From Rhodococcus oryzae (GTDB taxonomy: Bacteria; Actinomycetota; Actinomycetes; Mycobacteriales; Mycobacteriaceae), in NCBI RefSeq assembly GCF_005049235.1, contig NZ_SUMD01000007.1:186001-250000 (forward strand): a stretch of DNA of 64,000 nucleotides, read 5' to 3'. The notes under the pieces were generated by a model. The model was not told the origin of the DNA and ran no database searches. It saw nothing but the letters and a program-made list of their open reading frames with translations. Below are positions 55,644 to 63,207 of the stretch, piece by piece. The stretch's first letter is position 1, and the number at the start of each line of letters is the position of its first letter. Both the position numbers and the translations under genes were made by a program.

Positions 55644-56845
55644 GGTCGAGCCTCTCGGGGAAGTCCGAGCACCCGCTCGGCGATGATGTTTCGTTGGATT
55701 TCGTTCGAGCCGCCGTAGATGGTGTCGGCCCGGCTGAACAGGAACAGGCGCTGCTGGTCGCTCAGGTCGGCATCGGCGCCGAACGGCCCGTTGCCCGCCA
55801 GCAGCGAGTCCGCACCGGCGACCTCCATCGCGAGCTCGCCGAGACCGCGGTGCCAGTTGGCCCACAACAGCTTGGCCACCGAGGCCTCGCCGCCCTGTGC
55901 GCTGGCGTCGACCGCGGACAGGGTGCGCATGGCGTGCGCGCGCATCACCTGCAGGCCCATCCAGGCGCGGGTGAGCTTGTCCTTGATGACGGGGTCGGAG
56001 GCCGCGCCGTTGCGCTCGGCGAGCTCGACGATCTCCGACAGTTCCTTGGCGAAGCCGACCTGCTGGCCGAGCGTGGAGATGCCCCGCTCGAAGGTGAGGG
56101 TGCCCATCGCGACCGACCAGCCCTGGCCGACCTCGCCGACCACCAGGTCGGCGTCGGTGCGGGCGTCGTCGAAGAACACCTCGTTGAACTCGGAGGTGCC
56201 GGTGAGCTGCAGGATCGGCCGCACCTCGATGCCCGGCTGGTCCATCGGCACGAGCAGGTAGGACAGGCCCTTGTGCCGCTGCGAGCCGGGCTCGGTCCGC
56301 GCGACCACGAAGCACCACTGCGCGACGTGCGCGAGCGAGGTCCACACCTTCTGCCCGTTGATCCGCCACTGGTCGCCGTCGAGGCGCGCCGAGGTGGAGA
56401 CCGCCGCGAGGTCGGAGCCCGCGCCCGGCTCGGAGTAGCCCTGGCACCACAGTTCGGAGACCGTGTTGATACCGGGCAGGAAGCGTCGCTTCTGCTCCTC
56501 GGTGCCGAACGCGATCAGCGTCGGCCCGAGCAGCTCCTCACCGAGGTGGCTCACCCGCGCGGGTGCGCCCGAGCGGGCGTACTCCTCATGGAAGATCACC
56601 TGCTGGCTCAGCGTCGCGCCCTTGCCGCCGTACTCGGTCGGCCAGCCCAGGCAGGTCCACCCGGCGGCCGCCAGATGGCGGTCCCACGCGAGTCGCTCCT
56701 CGAAGGCCTCGTGCTCACGTCCGGGTCCACCGAGCCCACGCAGACCGGCGAACTCACCGGTGAGATTGTCGGCCAACCACTCACGGACGGTCGCGGCGAA
56801 CTGCTCGTCGTCTTTGGCTGTCCCCAGCCCCTGGCTTACATCCAC
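55640..56845 (-). CDS. fadE30: Acyl-CoA dehydrogenase FadE30 (HIP-CoA dehydrogenase)
   Basis: 401 residues. The text GGPGREHEAFEERLAW near the N-terminus, SELWCQGYSEPGAGSDLAAV, LTFERGISTLGQQ (with the likely catalytic Glu) and the terminal ADTIYGGSNEIQRNIIAERV match FadE30 of M. tuberculosis block by block. FadE30 introduces the first double bond into HIP-CoA made by FadD3. The start is the GTG at 56845, 6 nt after TATCCT (56857-56852), a -10-like hexamer; no ribosome site is visible, so the message may be leaderless. It is divergent from fadD3 with one KstR2-type palindrome between. Confidence 0.9.
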   Translation of the reverse strand: MDVSQGLGTAKDDEQFAATVREWLADNLTGEFAGLRGLGGPGREHEAFEERLAWDRHLAAAGWTCLGWPTEYGGKGATLSQQVIFHEEYARSGAPARVSHLGEELLGPTLIAFGTEEQKRRFLPGINTVSELWCQGYSEPGAGSDLAAVSTSARLDGDQWRINGQKVWTSLAHVAQWCFVVARTEPGSQRHKGLSYLLVPMDQPGIEVRPILQLTGTSEFNEVFFDDARTDADLVVGEVGQGWSVAMGTLTFERGISTLGQQVGFAKELSEIVELAERNGAASDPVIKDKLTRAWMGLQVMRAHAMRTLSAVDASAQGGEASVAKLLWANWHRGLGELAMEVAGADSLLAGNGPFGADADLSDQQRLFLFSRADTIYGGSNEIQRNIIAERVLGLPREARP

Positions 56846-56861
56846 CCCGGTAGGATAACCT

Positions 56862-56879
56862 ACCAAGCACTTGCTTTGT
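56862..56879. promoter_or_regulatory. KstR2-type palindrome between fadE30 and fadD3
   Basis: ACCAAGCACTTGCTTTGT contains a full AnCAAGnnCTTGnT match (56862-56875) and also fits arms ACCAAGC/GCTTTGT with a 4-nt centre. It is 17 nt from fadE30 and 12 nt from fadD3. Confidence 0.8.
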
Positions 56880-56890
56880 AGAGGAGTCCA

Positions 56891-58444
56891 GTGACCAGTG
56901 ATGTGAATACCACCCCCGCGGCCCTCGCGAGGGCGGCTCGCGAATTCGGTGACGCCGAGGCCATCGCCGACGGCGAGGTCCGGATCAGCTACTCCGACCT
57001 CCTCGACCGCGTCCGGACCACGGCACGGGCACTGATCGCCCGCGGGATCGAGCCCGGCGACCGGATCGCGATCTGGTCGCCGAACACCTACCACTGGGTG
57101 ATCGCCGCGCTCGCCGCGCACTACGCCGGCGCCGTGATCGTTCCGATCAACACCCGCTACACCGGCAGCGAGACGCTCGACCTGATCGTCCGGACCAAGG
57201 CCGCGGGCCTCTTCGTGGTCGGCCCCTTCCTGGGCACCGACCGCTTCGCTGAGCTGGCCAGGGCCGCGGCGCCTGGCGACCTCGACGGCCTGCACACCGT
57301 GATCCGGATCCCGTTCGACGCCGCTGACCCGATCGAGGGCGTGATCGACTGGAGCGAGCTCGACGCGCTCGCGGAGTCGGTCCCGGCCGAGCAGGCTGAC
57401 GCCCGTGCGCAGGCGATCGGACCCGACGACCTCGCGGACATCCTGTTCACCTCCGGGACCACCGGCAAGAGCAAGGGCGTGATGACCGCGCACCGGCAGA
57501 CGCTCGGCGTCGCGCGGGCCTGGGGCGAATGCGCGGAGGTGAGCGCGGCCGACCGGTACCTGATCATCAACCCGTTCTTCCACACTTTCGGGTACAAGGC
57601 GGGCTTCCTGGTCTGCATCCTCAACGGCGCGACCATCGTCCCGATGGCGATCTTCGACGTCCCGAAGGTCATGGCGAAGATCGCCGAGGAGAAGATCAGC
57701 ATCCTCCCCGGCGCCCCCACGATCCATCAGTCGATCCTCGACTTCCCCACCCGCGACGACTACGACCTGTCGAGCCTGCGGGTCGCCATCACCGGTGCCG
57801 CTGCCGTCCCGGTCACCCTGGTCGAGCGGCTCCAGTCCGAGCTGAGCTACGACGCGGTGCTCACCGCCTACGGCCAGACCGAGGCCGTCGTGGTCACCAT
57901 GTGCCGCACCGACGACGACCCGGTCACCGTCTCGACCACCTCCGGCCGGGCCGTGCCGGGCATGGAGGTCCGGATCGGCGACCACGGCGAGATCCTGGTC
58001 CGCGGCGACAACATCATGCTCGGCTATCTCGATGACGCGGAAGCCACCGCGGCAACCATCGACAAGGACGGCTGGCTGCACACCGGCGACGTCGGCGTCA
58101 TGGACGAGCGCGGATACATCGACATCACCGACCGGCTCAAGGACATGTACATCTCGGGCGGCTTCAACGTCTATCCCGCCGAGGTCGAGAACGCCCTCGC
58201 CCGCATCGACGCGGTCGCCGAGTCGGCCGTCATCGGGGTGCCCGACGAGCGCATGGGCGAGGTCGGCCGCGCCTACGTCGTCGCAAAGCCCGGTCGCACC
58301 ATCACGGCCGAGGAGGTCCTCGCGTACTGCAAGGAGCACCTCGCCAACTTCAAGATCCCGCGCTCGGTCCTCGTGGTCGGATCGCTGCCGCGCAACCCGT
58401 CCGGCAAGGTCCTCAAGAACGATCTCCGAGAGGGCAAGTCGTGA
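56891..58444 (+). CDS. fadD3: HIP-CoA synthetase FadD3
   Basis: 517 residues, AMP-forming acyl-CoA ligase. P-loop FTSGTTGKSKGVMTAHRQT near 187-205, YGQTEAVVVTMC near 328-339, GWLHTGDVGVMDERGYIDIT near 395-414 and the terminal LPRNPSGKVLKNDLRE with the catalytic Lys. FadD3 activates 3aalpha-H-4alpha(3'-propanoate)-7abeta-methylhexahydro-1,5-indanedione (HIP), the entry step for rings C and D; its product HIP-CoA is the KstR2 effector. GAGGAG lies 4 nt before the GTG. It heads the fadD3-echA-fadE31-fadE32-fadE33 operon, in which every junction overlaps. Confidence 0.92.
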   Translation: MTSDVNTTPAALARAAREFGDAEAIADGEVRISYSDLLDRVRTTARALIARGIEPGDRIAIWSPNTYHWVIAALAAHYAGAVIVPINTRYTGSETLDLIVRTKAAGLFVVGPFLGTDRFAELARAAAPGDLDGLHTVIRIPFDAADPIEGVIDWSELDALAESVPAEQADARAQAIGPDDLADILFTSGTTGKSKGVMTAHRQTLGVARAWGECAEVSAADRYLIINPFFHTFGYKAGFLVCILNGATIVPMAIFDVPKVMAKIAEEKISILPGAPTIHQSILDFPTRDDYDLSSLRVAITGAAAVPVTLVERLQSELSYDAVLTAYGQTEAVVVTMCRTDDDPVTVSTTSGRAVPGMEVRIGDHGEILVRGDNIMLGYLDDAEATAATIDKDGWLHTGDVGVMDERGYIDITDRLKDMYISGGFNVYPAEVENALARIDAVAESAVIGVPDERMGEVGRAYVVAKPGRTITAEEVLAYCKEHLANFKIPRSVLVVGSLPRNPSGKVLKNDLREGKS

Positions 58445-59319
58445 GTGTTCCCGACGAGGGCGAGGTCGTCACCTACGAGGTGCGCGGCAAGGTCGCGGTC
58501 GTCACGATGAACCGGCCGAAGTTCCGCAACGCGCAGAACTCCGTGATGACCTATGCCCTGGACGCCGCCTTCCAGCACGCCGTCGAGGACCCCGAGGTGA
58601 GCGCGATCGTGTTGGCCGGCAACGGCGACCACTTCAGCGCCGGGCACGACATCGGGACCGTCGGCCGCGACCACCACGTGTCCTACGACAACAAGGCCGT
58701 CATGTGGTGGGACCACGTCGACCGCGAGGGCGGCGACCAGCGTTTCGCCCGCGAGATGGAGGTCTACCTCGGCATGTGCCGGCGGTGGCGCGAGCTGCCG
58801 AAGCCGACCATCGCCATGGTGCACGGCGCCTGCATCGCCGGCGGCCTGATGCTGTCCTGGGTGTGCGACCTCATCGTCGCCTCCGACGACGCCTTCTTCG
58901 CGGACCCTGTTGTCCGGATGGGCATTCCGGGCGTCGAATACTTCGCGCACCCGTGGGTGCTCGGGGTGCGCGGCGCCAAGGAGATCCTGTTCACCGGCGA
59001 CCGCTTCACCGCGCAGCGCGCGTACGAGTGGGGCATGGTCAGCCGGGTGGTTCCGCGCGAGGACCTCGAGGCCACCGCGATGGACCTGGCCGACCGGATC
59101 GCGACCATGCCGCAGTTCGGACTCGCGCTGACCAAGAAGGCCGTCAACCAGTGCGAGGACCTGATGGGCGTGCGGGCCGGCATGGACTCGGTCTTCGGTC
59201 TGCACCACTTCGCGCACGCACACAACGCCGAAATCGGCAAGGGGCCCCTGGGCGGCATGGACGCCACAGCAATGAAGCGCGGCGCAGCCGCGGCGATGAA
59301 GAAGGCTGGAGAAGAATAG
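58441..59319 (+). CDS. Enoyl-CoA hydratase/isomerase of the fadD3 operon (EchA13-like)
   Basis: 292 residues, crotonase fold with VLAGNGDHFSAGHDIGTVGR near 59-78 and VHGACIAGGLMLSWVCDLIV near 121-140, plus a longer central insert (HHVSYDNKAVMWWDH). Its GTG overlaps the fadD3 stop. In M. tuberculosis fadD3 is followed directly by fadE31; here a crotonase is inserted between them. A related gene, echA13, is part of the KstR2 set elsewhere in that genome, so this is probably its counterpart placed in the main operon. It likely hydrates an enoyl-CoA of the C/D-ring pathway made by the FadE enzymes. Confidence 0.82.
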   Translation: MSVPDEGEVVTYEVRGKVAVVTMNRPKFRNAQNSVMTYALDAAFQHAVEDPEVSAIVLAGNGDHFSAGHDIGTVGRDHHVSYDNKAVMWWDHVDREGGDQRFAREMEVYLGMCRRWRELPKPTIAMVHGACIAGGLMLSWVCDLIVASDDAFFADPVVRMGIPGVEYFAHPWVLGVRGAKEILFTGDRFTAQRAYEWGMVSRVVPREDLEATAMDLADRIATMPQFGLALTKKAVNQCEDLMGVRAGMDSVFGLHHFAHAHNAEIGKGPLGGMDATAMKRGAAAAMKKAGEE

Positions 59320-60482
59320 TGGATCTCGAATTCGACGACGCCACAGTCGCATTCCGCGACGAAGTGCGCGCGTTCCTCAAGGCGAACGTCCCCGCCGAAC
59401 CGCTGCCGCACATGGACACTGCGGAGGGCTTCGAGGCACACCGGCAGTGGGAGCGCACCCTCGCGGACGCGCGCCTGTCGGTGGTGTCCTGGCCCGCCGA
59501 GTACGGCGGCCGCGACGCGACCCTCGAGCAGTGGGTCATCTTCGAGGAGGAGTACTACCGCTCGGGCGCACCCGGTCGGGTCAGCCAGAACGGCATCTTC
59601 CTGCTGGCACCCACGCTCTTCGAGCATGCCAAGCCCGAGCAGCTGGCGCGGATCATGCCGCGCATGGCACGCGCCGACGACATCTGGGCCCAGGCCTGGT
59701 CCGAGCCCGAGTCCGGCTCCGACCTGGCCAGCCTGCGCGCCACCGCCACCAAGGTCGACGGCGGCTGGCTGCTCAACGGTCAGAAGACCTGGAGCTCCCG
59801 CGCCGCGTTCGCGGACTGGGGATTCGGCCTGTTCCGCTCCGACCCGGAGGCCCAGCGTCACAAGGGCATCACGTACTACATGTTCGACCTGCGGTCGAAG
59901 GGCGTCACCGTGCGTCCGATCGACCAGCTCGACGGCCTGCCGGGCTTCGCCGAGGTGTTCCTCGAGGACGTCTTCGTGCCCGACGACCCGGCGAACCCCG
60001 CGGAGTCCGGCGTGATCGGCGCTGTCAACGAGGGCTGGCGGGTCGCGATGAGCACCGCGAGCAACGAGCGGGGCCTGTCGCTGCGCTCCCCCGGCCGCTT
60101 CCTCGCCGCCACCGACCGGCTCGTGAAGCTGTGGAAGGCGAACGGCGACGAGTCCGACACCGCGCTGCGCGACCGGGTCGTCGACGCGTGGATCGGGTCG
60201 CGCGCCTACGAGCTGAGCACGTGGGGCACCGTCACCAGGCTCGCCGGCGGCGGCCAGCTCGGCGCCGAGTCCTCCATCAACAAGGTGTTCTGGTCCGAGT
60301 GGGACGTGGCCACCCACGAGACCGCGCTCGACCTGCTCGGCCCCGAGTCCGAGCTCGCCGACACCGCGTGGATGGACGGCTACCTGTTCTCCCTCTCCGG
60401 TCCGATCTACGCCGGCACCAACGAGATCCAGAAGAATGTCATCGCCGAGCGGCTGCTCGGCCTACCTAAGGCGGACCGATGA
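59319..60482 (+). CDS. fadE31: Acyl-CoA dehydrogenase FadE31
   Basis: 387 residues from a GTG sharing one base with the echA stop, with GGAGAAG upstream. ACAD signatures are AQAWSEPESGSDLASLRATA near 126-145, LNGQKTWSSRAAFADWG and the terminal GPIYAGTNEIQKNVIAERLL. Residues ASNERGL carry a Glu at the expected catalytic position, so this is the catalytic-type subunit. It is followed by FadE32 and FadE33, which lack that Glu. FadE31 partners with FadE32 and FadE33 in M. tuberculosis. The substrate is a late C/D-ring CoA ester. Confidence 0.88.
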   Translation: MDLEFDDATVAFRDEVRAFLKANVPAEPLPHMDTAEGFEAHRQWERTLADARLSVVSWPAEYGGRDATLEQWVIFEEEYYRSGAPGRVSQNGIFLLAPTLFEHAKPEQLARIMPRMARADDIWAQAWSEPESGSDLASLRATATKVDGGWLLNGQKTWSSRAAFADWGFGLFRSDPEAQRHKGITYYMFDLRSKGVTVRPIDQLDGLPGFAEVFLEDVFVPDDPANPAESGVIGAVNEGWRVAMSTASNERGLSLRSPGRFLAATDRLVKLWKANGDESDTALRDRVVDAWIGSRAYELSTWGTVTRLAGGGQLGAESSINKVFWSEWDVATHETALDLLGPESELADTAWMDGYLFSLSGPIYAGTNEIQKNVIAERLLGLPKADR

Positions 60483-61435
60483 GATTCGCACTCGACTCCT
60501 CGCACACCGACTTCGCGGACAGCATCGACTCGCTGCTCGCCAAGTCCGACATGCCCGCCGTGATCCGGTCCTGGAACGCGGGTGACACCGCGCCCGGCCT
60601 CAAGGTGTGGCAGCGCCTGGCCGAGACCGGCGTCAACGGCCTGATCATCGACGAGGCGCACGACGGCCTCGGCGCCGACGCCATCGACCTGGTCGTCGCG
60701 GTCGAGCAGCTGGGCAGGCACGCGGTGCCGGGTCCGGTCGCCGAGACCATCGCCGTCGCACCGGTGCTGCTCGCGGGCGCGGCGCCGGACCGGCTGTCCG
60801 CGCTCGCCGAGGGCGCGCTTGCCACCGTCGCGGCCCCGCCGCGGGTGCCGTTCGCCGTCGACGCGAACGCCGTCGAGCTGACTCTGCTCGTGCAGGGCGA
60901 CTCGGTGTCCACCGCCACCGTCGGTGACGAGCACGGCTCCGTCGACCAGGCCCGGAAGCTGTTCTCCGTCACCGCCGCCGAGACGCTCGGCGACGCCGAC
61001 ACCGAGCGCGCCTTCGACATGGGCGCGCTCGCCACCGCCGCCCAGCTGCTGGGCCTCGGCCGCACCATGCTCGAGATCAGCACCGAATACGCCAAGCAGC
61101 GCAAGCAGTTCGGCACGGCCATCGGTAGCCAGCAGTCGATCAAGCACCACCTGGCGAACGTCGCCATCGGCCTCGAGATGGCGCGACCGCTGCTGCACGG
61201 CGCCGCGCTGTCCGTCCGGGACGGCTCGGCCGACGCCCGCCGCGACATCTCCGCCGCGAAGGTCGCGTGTGGCGACGCCGCGTACCGCGCATCGCGGATC
61301 GCGCTGCAGGTGCACGGCGCCATCGGGTACACCCAGGAACACGACCTGTCCCTGTGGCTGACCAAGACCCGGGCCCTGCTGACCGCGTGGGGCACCCCGT
61401 CGGTGCACCGCGCCCGAGTGATGGAGTCGCTGTGA
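60479..61435 (+). CDS. fadE32: Acyl-CoA dehydrogenase subunit FadE32
   Basis: 318 residues, short for an acyl-CoA dehydrogenase. The start MRFALDSSHTDFADSIDSLL overlaps the fadE31 stop. The C-terminal half has the ACAD four-helix pattern (AKQRKQFGTAIGSQQSIKHH, then LQVHGAIGYTQEHDLSLWL). At the catalytic-base position the text reads LATAAQLLGLG, without Glu, as in the non-catalytic halves of the steroid heterotetramers. It is the expected partner of FadE31 in dehydrogenating the methyl-oxo-octanedioyl-CoA-type intermediate; the precise substrate is inferred from the literature on this operon, not from the sequence. Confidence 0.87.
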   Translation: MRFALDSSHTDFADSIDSLLAKSDMPAVIRSWNAGDTAPGLKVWQRLAETGVNGLIIDEAHDGLGADAIDLVVAVEQLGRHAVPGPVAETIAVAPVLLAGAAPDRLSALAEGALATVAAPPRVPFAVDANAVELTLLVQGDSVSTATVGDEHGSVDQARKLFSVTAAETLGDADTERAFDMGALATAAQLLGLGRTMLEISTEYAKQRKQFGTAIGSQQSIKHHLANVAIGLEMARPLLHGAALSVRDGSADARRDISAAKVACGDAAYRASRIALQVHGAIGYTQEHDLSLWLTKTRALLTAWGTPSVHRARVMESL

Positions 61436-62562
61436 GCCAGGTTGCCGCGGTAGGCGCATTCGACGAGGAGCAGCTCGAGCTCCGCAAGACCGTGCGGGCG
61501 CTGCTCGCCAAGCACTCCGATCCCGGTGCGGTCCGCCGCGCAGCGGAGACCGAGCAGGGCTACGACACCGCGCTGTGGGAGATGCTCTGCCAGCAGGTCG
61601 GCGTCGCCGCGCTCGCGATCCCCGAGGAGTTCGGCGGCATCGGCGCGTCGGCGGTCGAGACGCACCTGGTGCTCGAGGAACTCGGCCGCACCCTCGCCCC
61701 GACCCCGATGCTCGGTTCGGTGGTGCTCGGCGCGCAGGCGATCCTGGCCAGCGGCGACACCGAGGCCTGCGAGCGACTGCTGCCCGGGATCGCGGAGGGC
61801 ACCGCCGTCGCGGCGCTGTGCTGGACCGGCGCCGACGGCAGCTGGGACACGGAGTCGGTCGACGTGACGGCCACGGTGACCGGTGACGGGCACTCGCTCA
61901 CCGGCGCGAGCCACTTCGTGCTGGACGGCTCGATCGCGGACGTGCTCGTCGTCGCCGCCGAGATCGACGGCGCCGTGGCGCTGTTCGAGGTCGATCCCGC
62001 GCAGGAGTCGGTCAGCCGCCGCAGGCTGCCTGCGATGGACCCGACCCGGACCCTGTCGGTCGTGGAGTTCGACGGCGCCTCGGCCCGTCTGCTCACCGCC
62101 GACGGCACGGCTGCCCTGGAGCGGGTGCGCGAGATCGCCTGCGTCGCACTGTCCGCGGAGCAGATCGGTGCGGCCGCGCAGTCGCTGGACCTCACCGTCG
62201 AGTACAGCAAGTCCCGCGTGCAGTTCGGTCGTCCGATCGGCAGCTTCCAGGCACTCAAGCACCGGATGGCGGACCTGTACTTCCTGGTGGAGACGGCCCG
62301 CTCGGCGTCCTACGGCGCGGTCCGCTCGCTCGTCGACGGAGCGCCCACCGCGGCGACGGACGCCGCGGTGGCGAAGGTGTACTGCTCGGAGGCCCTGCAG
62401 TCGGTCGCGGCGGACAGCATCCAGCTGCACGGCGGCATCGCGATCACCTGGGAGCACGACGCCCAGCTGTACTTCAAGCGCGCACACGGCAGCGCCCAGC
62501 TCTTCGGCCAGCCGCGGGGGTACCTGAAGTCGCTGGAGTCGGCCGCGGGCCTGCCCGCCTGA
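61432..62562 (+). CDS. fadE33: Acyl-CoA dehydrogenase subunit FadE33
   Basis: 376 residues from GTG 61432 in a GTGA overlap with fadE32. ACAD features: VAALAIPEEFGGIGASAVET near 52-71, SKSRVQFGRPIGSFQALKHR near 255-274 and LHGGIAITWEHDAQLYFKRA near 321-340. The region of the catalytic Glu reads ACVALSAEQIGAA; the Glu there is displaced from the usual place, so it is probably the second non-catalytic-type partner. It is the last gene of the fadD3 operon; a GC-rich hairpin follows 18 nt after the stop. Confidence 0.87.
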   Translation: MSQVAAVGAFDEEQLELRKTVRALLAKHSDPGAVRRAAETEQGYDTALWEMLCQQVGVAALAIPEEFGGIGASAVETHLVLEELGRTLAPTPMLGSVVLGAQAILASGDTEACERLLPGIAEGTAVAALCWTGADGSWDTESVDVTATVTGDGHSLTGASHFVLDGSIADVLVVAAEIDGAVALFEVDPAQESVSRRRLPAMDPTRTLSVVEFDGASARLLTADGTAALERVREIACVALSAEQIGAAAQSLDLTVEYSKSRVQFGRPIGSFQALKHRMADLYFLVETARSASYGAVRSLVDGAPTAATDAAVAKVYCSEALQSVAADSIQLHGGIAITWEHDAQLYFKRAHGSAQLFGQPRGYLKSLESAAGLPA

Positions 62563-62580
62563 TCCCGTTGCAGTGAGCTC

Positions 62581-62612
62581 GAAGGCCGGCCCGGATTCCC
62601 GGGCCGGCCTTC
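62581..62612 (+). terminator. Terminator of the fadD3 operon
   Basis: Perfect 14-bp arms (GAAGGCCGGCCCGG at 62581-62594 and complement at 62599-62612) with loop ATTC, then TGC. Confidence 0.85.
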
Positions 62613-62677
62613 TGCATGTCGGGACGAGATCGACTGAATTCCGAACCCCGCGCGATCGACTGTGAGAAGCTCCGCGA

Positions 62678-63184
62678 ATGGCCCCCCGATCGCTCGAAGA
62701 CCTCAGCTCGCTCGAGGACCTCCGGCAGCTCAAGTACCGGTATTTCCGCGCGCTGGACCTGAAACGGTGGGACGAGTTCGCGGATACCCTCGCCGAGGGC
62801 ATCGTCGCGCACTACGGCACGCACGCGCTCGCCGAACCGCTCGTCTTCCATGGCCGTGACGCCGTCGCCGGGTTCATGCGCGACGCGCTCGGTCCGGCGA
62901 TCACGACCGTGCACATCGCCAACCATCCGGAGATCTCGGTCGACGGATCGGACGCGTCCGGCTCGTGGAACTTCGAGGACACGGTCATCGTGCCCGCCGC
63001 CAACAGGCTGATCCGCGGTGCCGGCTACTACACCGACCGGTACCACCGCGACGACGACGGGCGCTGGCGGATCGCGGAGACGTCATACGAACGGATCTAC
63101 GAGTCGATCATCTCCCTCGACGACGTCCCGAGCTTCCAGTTCCTCTCGCACATGTGGGCCACTCCCCCGGCGACGAGCTCCTGA
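62678..63184 (+). CDS. SnoaL_4/BaiE-like dehydratase-fold protein
   Basis: 168 residues of the NTF2-like SnoaL_4 group. LRQLKYRYFRALDLKRWDEF near 15-34 is the conserved Tyr/Arg helix, followed by HYGTHALAEPLVFHGRDAVA, VHIANHPEI with the conserved His, and GYYTDRYHRDDDGRWRIAET. This group contains bile-acid 7alpha-dehydratase (BaiE) and scytalone dehydratase relatives, so a steroid dehydratase is possible. It lies between the fadD3 operon and the convergent cyp142, with its own leader and no KstR2-type site seen. No membrane or signal segments. Confidence 0.75.
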   Translation: MAPRSLEDLSSLEDLRQLKYRYFRALDLKRWDEFADTLAEGIVAHYGTHALAEPLVFHGRDAVAGFMRDALGPAITTVHIANHPEISVDGSDASGSWNFEDTVIVPAANRLIRGAGYYTDRYHRDDDGRWRIAETSYERIYESIISLDDVPSFQFLSHMWATPPATSS

Positions 63185-63207
63185 TCCGGGGTCGGCTCGA
63201 CCGCCGA

